Positions 50,743-58,240 are shown, numbered from the stretch's first letter. The stretch is 64,000 bases of DNA from Parcubacteria group bacterium Gr01-1014_13 (GCA_007376295.1 VMGB01000002.1:62001-126000), one strand, 5' to 3'. Notes: generated by a model not told the origin, from the sequence alone. Made by a program: numbers and translations.

Positions 50743-50865
50743 TTATTTCCTTTTTTTGGGAGCTCTTGTTTCAAGCATGCGTCTTTTAATTTCTAGTCGT
50801 TTCTTGGTTTTAGGCGAATGCTTTGATTTAGTTTTTTTACGAAGGCCGGTTCGTCTTTTTGCCAT
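50743..50865 (-). CDS. Small highly basic 40-residue protein
   Basis: An ORF of 40 residues, beginning MAKRRTGLRKKTKSKHSPKT and ending ETRAPKKRK. Nearly half of its residues are Lys or Arg and there are no acidic residues except two Glu. It lies 17 bp upstream of the metalloprotease gene on the same strand. Such a composition fits a small ribosomal or nucleic-acid-binding protein, but I cannot match it to L34, L36, THX or another known family. The start has no clear Shine-Dalgarno sequence. Confidence 0.5.
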   Translation of the reverse strand: MAKRRTGLRKKTKSKHSPKTKKRLEIKRRMLETRAPKKRK

Positions 50866-50962
50866 ATACTATGTAGTTAAGATTAAGTTAAATATATTTT
50901 ATCACACATTGTTTAATCTAACCTAATATAATTTCATGAAATTATCAAAGCCCAAACAAACA

Positions 50963-50992
50963 AGACGCCCGCCTCTTTTTTGGCGGGCGTCT
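50963..50992. terminator. Strong bidirectional terminator-like hairpin
   Basis: An 11-bp stem AGACGCCCGCC/GGCGGGCGTCT with an 8-base T-rich loop, downstream of the 51005 gene on the minus strand. Confidence 0.7.
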
Positions 50993-51004
50993 CTGGTAGC
51001 TTAT

Positions 51005-51214
51005 TTAAAGAGTAGGAGCAGGAGAAGGTTGTGGGGTAGGGACATTGTTGATATCAATGGTAGTACCTTGCTCTGCTGGGGTAATCTCGCTGGTTTGCAG
51101 CATTGGTAGAGCGTAAACAAAGAAAGCGATAGCTAATCCGACCAAAATTATGATAGCCACAATCGCCACAACGTTTCCGTCATCTGTAGTTTCGTGTGCA
51201 ATATTAGTTGCCAT
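51005..51214 (-). CDS. Small single-span membrane protein
   Basis: A 69-residue protein with a charged N-terminus, one membrane helix (VVAIVAIIILVGLAIAFFVY, about 16-35) and a Thr/Pro/Gln-rich exterior tail ending PTPQPSPAPTL. It belongs to a group of small envelope-type genes in this region. No known family. Confidence 0.55.
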   Translation of the reverse strand: MATNIAHETTDDGNVVAIVAIIILVGLAIAFFVYALPMLQTSEITPAEQGTTIDINNVPTPQPSPAPTL

Positions 51215-51256
51215 ATGAATAAATATTAATCGTGAATAAATTCTATCCTTTTCAAT

Positions 51257-51409
51257 TTATAATACCGGTTTTTCACCTTTAATTATTCTTACTAGTACTA
51301 TGATAATAGCAATTACCAAGAGTATATGAATGAATCCTCCCAGTGTATAAGAAGTTACTAGTCCAAGTAGCCAGAGTACGATTAAGATCACTGCAATTGT
51401 CCATAACAT
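51257..51409 (-). CDS. Lmo0937-family small membrane protein
   Basis: A 50-residue protein below the usual ORF-size cutoff. The sequence MLWTIAVILIVLWLLGLVTS, then YTLGGFIHILLVIAII and VRIIKGEKP matches the Lmo0937 family, small two-helix membrane proteins found across bacteria and often induced by stress. The biochemical role is unknown. Confidence 0.7.
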   Translation of the reverse strand: MLWTIAVILIVLWLLGLVTSYTLGGFIHILLVIAIIIVLVRIIKGEKPVL

Positions 51410-51468
51410 ATGTTTTCTATTAGTAGATTAAATTCAGTACAAGCAGTTTTATTTTTTTGTTTTACTAA

Positions 51469-51612
51469 CTAAGAAGAGATCTCTTCTTCCTCTTCGTCTT
51501 CTTCCATTGCTTCTTTGGCCGCTTCACGCCCTTTTTGTTCAGCCATCTCTTTTGTGTCTTCTGTGCCTTCATCTAAATTTTCATCATCTTGATTAGGGTC
51601 TGTTATTTTCAT
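51469..51612 (-). CDS. Small acidic 47-residue protein
   Basis: A short ORF, MKITDPNQDDENLDEGTEDT then a Lys/Glu/Ala helix and a tail of consecutive Glu residues. About 40 percent of residues are Asp or Glu. It lies between two small envelope-type genes on the same strand. No family recognised; a real gene is likely given its place but not proven. Confidence 0.5.
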   Translation of the reverse strand: MKITDPNQDDENLDEGTEDTKEMAEQKGREAAKEAMEEDEEEEEISS

Positions 51613-51647
51613 ATAGATATTTTAAATGAATAAACTTACTTAAAAAT

Positions 51648-51992
51648 TTATCTATTTTTTTCTTTTTCCTCTTCTTTAGCGGCCAAGTATTCTCTTTCCA
51701 TCTCATACCACTTGGCTTGCAATGTGGTTATAAGTTTTCTTTTAGCATCACTAGCTAATTTTTTTTGTTCAGCGTATTTGTCTACTATAGTAGTAACTAA
51801 ATTATCAAAAGTTTCTTTAGTTACATCCTGTAGGTTGTTGAGTTCTTTTTTTAAGTTTTTGACGAGAGTCTTAAGATCTTTTTGTAATTCGTCGGTCAAT
51901 TCTCTTCCTCCTTTCGTCATGGCAAATCCCAGTGTTGCCATAGCTGCCAGAAGTCCACCCAGTATAAGTCCTTTTTTGAATGTATTTTCCAT
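51648..51992 (-). CDS. YtxH-like membrane-anchored coiled-coil protein
   Basis: This 114-residue protein has one N-terminal membrane helix (GLILGGLLAAMATLGFAM) followed by a Lys/Glu-rich helix (about 30-114). That arrangement is the YtxH family pattern, often found near stress-response genes. Function unknown. Confidence 0.65.
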   Translation of the reverse strand: MENTFKKGLILGGLLAAMATLGFAMTKGGRELTDELQKDLKTLVKNLKKELNNLQDVTKETFDNLVTTIVDKYAEQKKLASDAKRKLITTLQAKWYEMEREYLAAKEEEKEKNR

Positions 51993-52110
51993 ATACAGAA
52001 GTTAATAATAAATAGCTTGTTAGGGAAGAAGTGGCAGTAAGTGTATCCCTCCTCGCATATTTATTTTCTTACATATGGTTAGGGTTAAAAATTATTAAGC
52101 AACGTTTGCT

Positions 52111-52659
52111 TTAACTTTGTTCAAGCATTCTTTTTATGGCTTCTTTTTTTTCTTCCGGAACAACATAAGGTTTCAGGCCTTGCGATGTCTGATTAAGATC
52201 AATGTATTGTAATTCGCTTCCAAGCCAGAGCTTGTATTCCCAGTTAGGAGCCAGTTCAGCAGTCGAAGAGTTTGTCTGCCAAAGTATTAATTTTGATCCG
52301 TCTAAAAAGCTAAAGATATAAATAGAGGGTCGGCCGCTAGGGTTATCTATAGTTTTTTTGCCAGCGGGAAATGTATAAATAACCCTGTTGTCTTTTATTG
52401 ATTTTAATTCACCAGTGTTTATGTCGTAGTCATAATCATAGGCCATCACCGGGGTGCCTGTTTCCATATAAGCCCCAGCCGGCATAGATGCGGAGGATGG
52501 AGTGTTGAAATCGGAATTTTTTGATGGATCGTAGGAATTCTGTATTACATAAACTGCGCCTAGAACTAATAAAGAAACACCCAACACAACAGAGGCCGAC
52601 AAGAGCAGAGCGTGTTTGGTGATATGGTGCTGGTGATGTTGAGGCAAAATTAATTGCAT
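52111..52659 (-). CDS. Single-span membrane protein with extracytoplasmic domain
   Basis: This 182-residue protein has a cytoplasmic His/Gln-rich start (LPQHHQHHITKHA, about 5-17), a membrane helix (about 18-40) and an extracytoplasmic beta-rich domain with KLILWQTNSS and NWEYKLWLGSELQYID. It is the third member of this small envelope-type gene set. No family assigned. Confidence 0.55.
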   Translation of the reverse strand: MQLILPQHHQHHITKHALLLSASVVLGVSLLVLGAVYVIQNSYDPSKNSDFNTPSSASMPAGAYMETGTPVMAYDYDYDINTGELKSIKDNRVIYTFPAGKKTIDNPSGRPSIYIFSFLDGSKLILWQTNSSTAELAPNWEYKLWLGSELQYIDLNQTSQGLKPYVVPEEKKEAIKRMLEQS

Positions 52660-52687
52660 ATGTTTATAATTACTAGGGGTGAATTAA

Positions 52688-52711
52688 ATCAGAAACTTGT
52701 TTCTGATTTAT
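52688..52711 (-). terminator. Hairpin downstream of the ArsR-type gene
   Basis: A near-perfect inverted repeat, AAATCAGAAA/TTTCTGATTT, between the ArsR-type gene and the 52111 gene; possible terminator. Confidence 0.5.
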
Positions 52712-52738
52712 GAGGCCTGACTTAATTTCAAGCTTCGC

Positions 52739-53068
52739 TTATTTAATTTTTTTATAGATTCCAATTGTCTTGATAACCGATTGAGCGAAAGAGCCGGTAT
52801 GTTTAAGTTTGCAATAGATTCTTTTTCCGTCTCGTTCTTTGTGTACGAGATGGGTATGTTCCAAAATTTTAATATGTCGCGACATTAATGGTATGGAAAT
52901 GTCTAGAATTTTCGCTAAGGTGCTAACCGAGATTTTGTGGTGCTCGGTAAGAATACGAAAGATTCTATAACGGGTAACATCACCCAGCGCTTTAAATGTC
53001 GCGGCCACGTGTTTGTCTACTTCGCTAAGCCGTTTACGGTTTCGCAGAACCTCCTTGTTGCTAAGCAT
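52739..53068 (-). CDS. ArsR-family winged-helix regulator
   Basis: This 109-residue protein has the ArsR/HTH_20 pattern: ATFKALGDVTRYRIFRILTE (about 24-43), KISVSTLAKILDIS with recognition helix IPLMSRHIKILE, and the wing VHKERDGKRIYCKL. There is no obvious Cys metal-binding ELCVCDL-type motif, so the effector is unknown. Its start faces that of the response regulator about 200 bp away, with repeat elements between them. Confidence 0.8.
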   Translation of the reverse strand: MLSNKEVLRNRKRLSEVDKHVAATFKALGDVTRYRIFRILTEHHKISVSTLAKILDISIPLMSRHIKILEHTHLVHKERDGKRIYCKLKHTGSFAQSVIKTIGIYKKIK

Positions 53069-53097
53069 ATAATTGTAAGTATAGTTAGTTAATTAAA

Positions 53098-53237
53098 TGT
53101 TTAATTGTTTAATCATTTAAGTATATACCCATCTAGAAAAATTTGTCAATAGGGCAAAGGGGGAGTAGCTACTTAAGTAAAGTGTAAGCTTGACAAATTA
53201 ATTATGTTAGGAATAGTATATGTTAAACAGTTAAACA
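53098..53237. promoter_or_regulatory. Divergent intergenic repeats between ArsR-type gene and two-component system
   Basis: TGTTTAAT occurs as an 8-bp direct repeat at 53098-53113, and the related GTTAAACA pair occurs at 53222-53237, 105 bp away. Spacing in tandem suits an OmpR-type regulator or an ArsR operator. A TTGACA-18-TAGTAT promoter (53190-53219) reads toward the response regulator and its -10 abuts the second repeat pair. Regulatory logic is inferred. Confidence 0.5.
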
Positions 53238-53264
53238 AATATTAAATTAACATCATAACTCCTT

Positions 53265-53927
53265 ATGAAAATACTTGTTGTTGAGGATGAAAAAAAATTA
53301 AATAAAGGACTGGTAGAAGGTTTGCAAAAACAAGGTTATGCGGTCGATTTTGCGTTTGACGGTGAAGAAGGGGAAAGGTTGGCGCTGTGGAATGAGTACG
53401 ATTTTATTGTTTTAGATATCATGCTGCCCAAGAAAGATGGGCTAGAGGTGTGTAGTAACTTACGCAATAAGGGAAAAACAACCCCGATTTTGTTTTTAAC
53501 GGCTAAAGATACGACAGAAGATACGGTAAATGGTTTAAATCATGGAGCAGACGATTATCTAATTAAGCCTTTTTCTTTTGAAGAATTAACCGCGCGTATT
53601 CGCGCGTTGTTGCGCCGACCCCCACTTTTGGTAAGTGATTTGTTAGAGGTAGATGGTTTGCGCCTGGATACTCGTTCTCAAGTGCTTACTGCTAATAATC
53701 AAGTAGTAGAACTAACGCTGCATGAATATGGCCTTTTGGAATATTTGTTACGTAATAAGGGGGCGGTAAAAACTCGTGATGAAATTTTGGAGCATGTATG
53801 GGACCGTTTCTTTGATTCATTTAGCAATGTGGTTGATGTGCATGTAAAAAATTTACGTAAAAAATTGCCTAAGGTATATGCAAAACGTATTCAAACAGTT
53901 TGGGGAAAGGGCTATAGGCTCGTTTAA
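53265..53927 (+). CDS. OmpR/PhoB-family response regulator
   Basis: This 220-residue protein has a receiver domain with acidic pair DED near residue 8, the phosphorylatable Asp in VLDIMLPKKDGLEV (about 51-64), Thr (LFLTAKD) and Lys (LIKPFSFEEL), and a C-terminal winged helix (LTLHEYGLLEYLLRNKGAV, VDVHVKNLRKKL). It pairs with the overlapping histidine kinase and is likely regulated through the upstream repeats. Confidence 0.93.
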   Translation: MKILVVEDEKKLNKGLVEGLQKQGYAVDFAFDGEEGERLALWNEYDFIVLDIMLPKKDGLEVCSNLRNKGKTTPILFLTAKDTTEDTVNGLNHGADDYLIKPFSFEELTARIRALLRRPPLLVSDLLEVDGLRLDTRSQVLTANNQVVELTLHEYGLLEYLLRNKGAVKTRDEILEHVWDRFFDSFSNVVDVHVKNLRKKLPKVYAKRIQTVWGKGYRLV

Positions 53928-54915
53928 CTCCAGATTTAAATTTTCTTTGTGGGAGTTAACTGCTTTATACGCGGCCATATTAATAGTCATTCTTTTTTTA
54001 TCTAGCAGTATCATTTACGGTGCCTTTTCTAACCGATTAGAGTATAGGTTTAATCAGGCGACTTCGCCTTCCTTTTCAAATTTTCTTCCGTTTCCTCCAA
54101 CGGTTCAAGATGTACAGGGTGATTTGGTTAGGTCGCTAGTGTGGGTAAATATTATTCTGCTCGTTGCGGCTGGTGTGGCTAGTTACTGGTTGGCTAGAGC
54201 AACATTTAAGCCGCTACAGGAGATGCATGAAGGGCAAAGAAAGTTTTTTGGGGATGCGTCACACGAATTGCGCACACCTCTTAGTATATTGCGTCTTGAT
54301 TTAGAAAATCAGTTAGCTGATAAAACTTTAAGCGCCCCCATACGTGAACGTATTGTCAGTAATCTGGAAGAGGTAGACCGTATGGGGAAATTAGTAAATG
54401 GCTTGCTTGCGCTGGCTCGATTTGATGAGCTGTATAGTGCAAAACAGAAAAATTTTATTCCAGTCAGCCTAATACCTCTTACACAGCACGCCGTAGAGCG
54501 TCTGCAGGTGCTAGCAAAAGAACAGCAAGTAGATTTAGTTTTTAATTTGCTTACCAAAGAAAAATTAATAATTTTATCTAACGAAGAAGTATTGCTGCAA
54601 ACTATTACGAATATAATTAAAAATGGCATTATGTATAACCGACCTGGCGGAAAAGTGATTGTTACTATACATAACGACAAGCGTCACGCGTTTATTACCA
54701 TTGTTGATACGGGTGTAGGTATATCTAAACAGGACTTGGACAAAATATTTGACAGATTTTATCGGGCGGACAAAAGCCGCTCCAGTGAAACAGGGGGTAG
54801 CGGTTTAGGTCTTGCTATTGTCCGGTCTTCTATGAATTATTTGGATGGTACCGTAAAAATTGAAAGTGAAGTTGAGAAAGGTACGAGTATAGTCCTGGAA
54901 TTTTCTTTGAAATAA
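53878..54915 (+). CDS. Sensor histidine kinase
   Basis: This 345-residue kinase has two membrane helices (about 27-47 and 90-107) around a short extracytoplasmic loop, then the phospho-acceptor HisKA motif DASHELRTPLSIL (His about 129) and the ATPase domain with N box NIIKNGIMYN, DTGVGI, and GGSGLGLAIV (G2). There is no PAS or HAMP domain; the linker is short. It overlaps the response-regulator gene by 50 bp. The stimulus is unknown. Confidence 0.92.
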   Translation: MQNVFKQFGERAIGSFNSRFKFSLWELTALYAAILIVILFLSSSIIYGAFSNRLEYRFNQATSPSFSNFLPFPPTVQDVQGDLVRSLVWVNIILLVAAGVASYWLARATFKPLQEMHEGQRKFFGDASHELRTPLSILRLDLENQLADKTLSAPIRERIVSNLEEVDRMGKLVNGLLALARFDELYSAKQKNFIPVSLIPLTQHAVERLQVLAKEQQVDLVFNLLTKEKLIILSNEEVLLQTITNIIKNGIMYNRPGGKVIVTIHNDKRHAFITIVDTGVGISKQDLDKIFDRFYRADKSRSSETGGSGLGLAIVRSSMNYLDGTVKIESEVEKGTSIVLEFSLK

Positions 54916-54974
54916 TCTTCATAATTTCTTCACCGTGCTTCTGTTAACATAAAACTACGATCATCAGAGTTTTG

Positions 54975-55198
54975 TCGTTGCATACGAGGAACGCGGAACG
55001 GTAATATGCCTCAAAAAGTTTCTCAGGAAAATATTTCCAGGAGCTTCATATCCGTTCACAGAACCTGTGGTCAACGATGGAAAAATATAAGGCATCGGCT
55101 GGAGTTACTCTGGCCTCTACTGTTCTAGCTTATCGGTTAACAACAACAAGCTTGGTCCGTAAGTTAGAACGACTGTAACGATGCCATCTATATTTTCC
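54975..55198 (+). ncRNA. Candidate structured noncoding RNA
   Basis: The 632-bp gap from 54916 to 55547 has no credible ORF but folds extensively. Domain 1: TCGTTG (54975-54980) with CAACGA (55072-55077) encloses ACGG-ta-ATATG (54998-55008) with CATATCCGT (55047-55055), a GGAAA/TTTCC hairpin (55026-55038) and CACAG/CTGTG (55057-55069). Domain 2: a 17-bp helix, GGAAAA-A-TATA..GGCATCG (55079-55097) with CGATGCC..TATATTTTCC (55179-55198), encloses GTTCTA-CTTA-CGG (55122-55136) paired with its partner at 55157-55170. No known family recognised; the strand is inferred from the following plus-strand terminator at 55473-55493. Confidence 0.55.
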
Positions 55199-55323
55199 AT
55201 ATCGTACTTACTTTTAATATTAGCAATATGTAAAAATGTCATAAAAATTTATGGACTCGTTGAAGAAGTGCGTAAGTGAAAATGATATTTTGTGCAGTTT
55301 TTGTTCTTTAGCTCTTTAAAGGC

Positions 55324-55440
55324 GATCCAGACAGGAAAAAGAGGAGATTTGTGGTTATGAGGCAAAGCTGCCTGGATTCATCGGTTTAAGATGGAAATAA
55401 AAGCTGTAGTTCTTTCGCCGGGACTATGAATAGCTAATTC
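55324..55440 (+). other. Further base-paired segment downstream of candidate ncRNA
   Basis: Inverted repeats GATCCAG (55324-55330) and CTGGAT (55372-55377), a GGCA-aagc-TGCC hairpin (55361-55372) and TAGTTC/GGACTA near 55410-55425. It may be a second domain of the same RNA or a separate one. Confidence 0.35.
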
Positions 55441-55472
55441 ATTTTAAACCCACAATTCAAAAATAATTTAAG

Positions 55473-55493
55473 ACCGGCCTGGAGCCGGTTTTA
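55473..55493 (+). terminator. Terminator after the noncoding stretch
   Basis: Stem ACCGGC/GCCGGT with a 5-base loop and TTTT. It faces the terminator of the convergent VOC gene. Confidence 0.65.
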
Positions 55494-55502
55494 AATTTTG
55501 CT

Positions 55503-55536
55503 CGAAAAAATTAAACCCCGCAGTGTGAGTGCGAGG
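55503..55536 (-). terminator. Terminator of the VOC gene
   Basis: On the minus strand, CC-CGCA/TGCGGGG stem followed by TTTAATTTTTT. Confidence 0.65.
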
Positions 55537-55547
55537 TGGCGTTGGGC

Positions 55548-55922
55548 TTAGTCTTTAGGTTGATCTGGTTTTTGATCTTGGATCAACATTACGTCACGAC
55601 CATCCGGGTCGGTGATGTATACATGAACAAAATTTTTAGCTTCCTTTACTTCTGTCTTTGGCTCAATACCAAAATCCCTGGCCATTGCCAGTGCTTTGGG
55701 GATTGAATCCACATAAAGCATAATGGCATCTTTGGCATATTGGCTCGATAAGTTATAGAGCTCAACCACCAGTTCAGTTTCTTTGTCAGCGAGCGGCTCT
55801 AGTTGAAAGTGCAGAGGTCCGCCATGTTCATGTTTGACTGCGTTCAGGCCTAATTTTGTATAGAAATCCGCGGTAATTTTTTTGTCCGCGCAACGAAGGA
55901 CAAATCCGGCGATTTTTGCCAT
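55548..55922 (-). CDS. VOC-family (glyoxalase/bleomycin-resistance-like) protein
   Basis: This 124-residue protein follows the two beta-alpha-beta-beta-beta modules of the VOC fold: GFVLRCADKKITADFYTKLGL at the start, FQLEPLADKETELVVELY, and the second half MLYVDSIPKALAMARDFGIEP to VYITDPDGRDVMLIQD. Possible metal ligands include His and Glu in these strands, but the catalytic assignment is not certain. It is 2 bp from the Cys-rich gene upstream, so the two form an operon. Confidence 0.75.
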   Translation of the reverse strand: MAKIAGFVLRCADKKITADFYTKLGLNAVKHEHGGPLHFQLEPLADKETELVVELYNLSSQYAKDAIMLYVDSIPKALAMARDFGIEPKTEVKEAKNFVHVYITDPDGRDVMLIQDQKPDQPKD

Positions 55923-55924
55923 CG

Positions 55925-56299
55925 CTACACCACCTTTTGTTTGCAGTGTGAGCAGATTCTTTTATTTACCGAACAGTTGTAGCAAAGTTTACAAGGCGCT
56001 TTGTGCGTTTGGCAACCCTCGCAAACATGCCAGTTATCAGAGTGTTCTTCTTTGCGGCAACAATCTGCTGTATGGCCATTTTTGTCCATGATATGTTTTT
56101 CCAGAGAAGGACCGTCTGGATCCATATCTACCGCTATATCTATTTTGCAATTAGGACAGTGGAATATGACAACTCTAAATTCATGTTCTGGGAATTTATC
56201 ATATAAGTCGGGGTGTTCCCATTGTTCATCGTCTTTTAGAGGTGGTACAAATGGGCTGTCTTTTGTGCAAATTTTCTTGATTGATTGTTTGTTACCCAT
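55925..56299 (-). CDS. Cys/His-rich (zinc-binding) protein
   Basis: A 124-residue protein with several Cys pairs: FHCPNCKIDI (about 48-57), DCCRKEEH, HVCEGCQTHKAPCKLCYNC (about 91-109) and ICSHCKQ. This suggests two or more zinc-ribbon sites. The start follows TAGGAGG. The N-terminal stretch PFVPPLKDDEQWEHPDLYDK resembles the opening of the 58287 gene (PFREDPKEPLKAEWEKHPIY), a weak similarity. Function unknown. Confidence 0.6.
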   Translation of the reverse strand: MGNKQSIKKICTKDSPFVPPLKDDEQWEHPDLYDKFPEHEFRVVIFHCPNCKIDIAVDMDPDGPSLEKHIMDKNGHTADCCRKEEHSDNWHVCEGCQTHKAPCKLCYNCSVNKRICSHCKQKVV

Positions 56300-56327
56300 T
56301 GTTTTCCTCCTACAGGAAATGGCTAAA

Positions 56328-56356
56328 AAATAATACCACTAAAGGGGTATTATTAC
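56328..56356. terminator. Terminator between the 56402 gene and the Cys-rich gene
   Basis: A symmetric stem ATAATACC/GGTATTAT with short loop and T/A runs both sides. Confidence 0.65.
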
Positions 56357-56401
56357 AAAAATTTTTGGTTCCCGGGTCTGGATTCATAAGGGGGCTCAAA
56401 C

Positions 56402-57442
56402 TTAACTGCCGGTGAATTTTAAACCGCTGATTGAAACGTCGTCACATCCGCAGGTTGAATCTACACAGGTTGCGATTAAACTTTCAACCTCTGCGGACAC
56501 AAAGGTCTGCGCTGTTGCCATAGAACCGGGCCCCTTTGCCTTTACCTTGACGGCGGATACGGAATCGATGATAATTTTGAAAAAATCTTGATTGCAAGTA
56601 AACCCTTTTCTTTTTGGTTCGGTGTCAAAACTCGCGTGTTCTGCCTCCACGATTTTGATACTGGGAAGCGATATATCGGGAATTTTTAAATTCGGATCTA
56701 ATTGTTTAACTTTATTGATGATACCGCCCATCTGCTGGAGCCAGCTTAAAATCTCTTCATCTTTTACGCCAGCCCCTACGCTAGTCCCTACTTCATATTC
56801 ATAGCCGCAATCTTTGGGGAGAAATTCATGTCTCAAGCCGGCGGATGCGACCGCTTCTGGATTTCGTCCAAACGGCAGTTTTTTTGAGAGCGGGAAAAAC
56901 CACCGCGAGTTTCGGAGTCGCGTTTTTGCCTCGCCCCAGGCGCGCAAAACTACCCAGCCATTAACATGCGGCCTGCATTCACAACCGGACGGACGGTGGA
57001 ATTTTCCATCAATAATTAAAGTCCCATCAACTTTGGATTTCGCCTCAACCGTTCCGGAAAGTTTTCGCGACCATACTCTTGCTTTTCCTCTAACGGTATT
57101 AATCCCCGGGCCGTAAGATTCAAGTTGGGCTTCGGCATACCCCGCGTTCCAGTTGTTTACTTTTCCATCCGTATTGGGATCCGTGCGAGGCGGGGAAAAT
57201 TGCACTGTAACCTCCCAACCGCAACGACCTTCGTGCGGAAGCTTTCGGTAAGCAATGAGTTCCGGTCGATCTTCCGATGTGATTCTTTTAAAATCTCGTC
57301 CCAATACATAGCGAAGAAACGGGGAACGCGTCCGCACTCTTCTTCTAACAACAGCGGCGATGATAATAAATACTACAATGGCCACAACTATCACCACCAC
57401 ACTATTTGTGGCATATGTTGGCGTCGAAACGAAATCCTCCAT
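56402..57442 (-). CDS. Hypothetical membrane-anchored protein
   Basis: A 346-residue protein with one N-terminal membrane helix (VVVIVVAIVVFIIIAAVV, about 15-32) and a large cytoplasmic or exterior domain, rich in beta strands (GWEVTVQFSPP, GTVEAKSKVDGTLIIDG, WVVLRAWGEAKTRLRNSRW). Cys residues (CGCDD, TCVDS, GCECRP) are scattered. Codon use is more GC-rich than neighbours. No family recognised. It precedes the terminator and Cys-rich genes. Confidence 0.6.
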   Translation of the reverse strand: MEDFVSTPTYATNSVVVIVVAIVVFIIIAAVVRRRVRTRSPFLRYVLGRDFKRITSEDRPELIAYRKLPHEGRCGWEVTVQFSPPRTDPNTDGKVNNWNAGYAEAQLESYGPGINTVRGKARVWSRKLSGTVEAKSKVDGTLIIDGKFHRPSGCECRPHVNGWVVLRAWGEAKTRLRNSRWFFPLSKKLPFGRNPEAVASAGLRHEFLPKDCGYEYEVGTSVGAGVKDEEILSWLQQMGGIINKVKQLDPNLKIPDISLPSIKIVEAEHASFDTEPKRKGFTCNQDFFKIIIDSVSAVKVKAKGPGSMATAQTFVSAEVESLIATCVDSTCGCDDVSISGLKFTGS

Positions 57443-57530
57443 ACTATTTAATAGTAGGTTAATTAGCTATTTTATTATATCACAACTGGTAACAAACAAA
57501 AAACGTCGTTTTTGGCGACGTTATTCGAAC

Positions 57531-57605
57531 TGGCTCCCAGGCCTGGACTCGAACCAGGGAAATCCACGTTAACAGCGTGGCGTTGTACCGCTCAACTACC
57601 TGGGA
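57531..57605 (-). tRNA. tRNA-Asn (anticodon GTT), CCA encoded
   Basis: Minus-strand cloverleaf: acceptor TCCCAGG/CCTGGGA, anticodon stem CCACG/CGTGG around CTGTTAA (anticodon GTT), T-arm GGTTCGAGTCC. Discriminator G followed by CCA in the genomic sequence, unlike the other three tRNAs here. Confidence 0.93.
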
Positions 57606-57673
57606 ATAATATTTGTTCAAGTAAATTTAAGAATATAATAATTTTTGACCAATGTCAATCAAATATTAAGAGC

Positions 57674-57702
57674 TTGAAACATATCCGGCTTCATGCTACG
57701 CT
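57674..57702 (+). promoter_or_regulatory. Promoter of the 57741 gene (TTGAAA-17-TACGCT)
   Basis: TTGAAA (57674-57679), 17-bp spacer, TACGCT (57697-57702), 38 bp upstream of the start. Confidence 0.55.
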
Positions 57703-57740
57703 TTTTCTGGCTCTAAACCCTACCAAAGGAGGGTAAAGAA

Positions 57741-58040
57741 TTGGCGAAAAGGCCTGAAAAAGCGCTGGACGAGTCCATGCAACAAGTAATGGCTGAAGTC
57801 GAGCGGAAGGTCAACGACAAGTTGATGGATCCGCACCAAAGGGGTGATGAAGAGGAAAAGCCGGTCCCTTTTGAATGCCCGATGCCATGGTGCGGCAATA
57901 GTGAGTATATCAAACTCACCCAATCCAACGGCGTTCGTGGTCCCAATGGCGGCAGCACTATCATTGGTTATGAGTGTTGTGGGTGTTCTGTAAGATTTGG
58001 CGATCCTGCCAAATTTTCCAATATAAAAGGCGGGGGCTAA
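57741..58040 (+). CDS. Small zinc-ribbon protein
   Basis: This 99-residue protein uses a TTG start preceded by AAAGGAGGG. Residues about 45-55 (CPMPWC) and 77-81 (ECCGC) provide a zinc-ribbon-like four-Cys set; the arrangement recalls Lar-like small zinc proteins, but this is only a resemblance. Its stop overlaps the next start by one base (TAATG). Own promoter. Function unknown. Confidence 0.6.
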   Translation: MAKRPEKALDESMQQVMAEVERKVNDKLMDPHQRGDEEEKPVPFECPMPWCGNSEYIKLTQSNGVRGPNGGSTIIGYECCGCSVRFGDPAKFSNIKGGG

Positions 58041-58189
58041 TGGATGACATTCTCCTGTGTATCTTTGTTGCTATAGTACTAGTCGCAGCAACGAGGCATG
58101 TGTTCTATATCATTTATAGCCAACGCCGTGAACGTGACTTTGTCAGAGACATAACGATGGCCAGTAAAAAGAAAGACAAAGCTCTTTAA
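58040..58189 (+). CDS. Small membrane protein
   Basis: A 49-residue protein translated from the ATG overlapping the previous stop codon. One membrane helix (ILLCIFVAIVLVAATRHVFY, about 4-23) followed by a charged tail (RRERDFVRD, KKKDK). Coupled to the zinc-ribbon gene; a terminator follows. Confidence 0.6.
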   Translation: MDDILLCIFVAIVLVAATRHVFYIIYSQRRERDFVRDITMASKKKDKAL

Positions 58190-58196
58190 TTGTCGG

Positions 58197-58232
58197 GCGA
58201 GGTGTACATATATAATATGGCCTCGCTTTTTT
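58197..58232 (+). terminator. Terminator after the 57741-58189 operon
   Basis: GCGAGG/CCTCGC stem with an A/T-rich 18-base loop and six T. Confidence 0.75.
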
Positions 58233-58240
58233 AAATAAAT

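Noticed and set aside
54975..55198. tmRNA, RNase P RNA or SRP RNA in the structured gap
   Set aside because: The conserved cores of these RNAs (tag ORF and tRNA-like ends, RNase P CR-I, SRP GGAAG/AGCA loop) are not visible.
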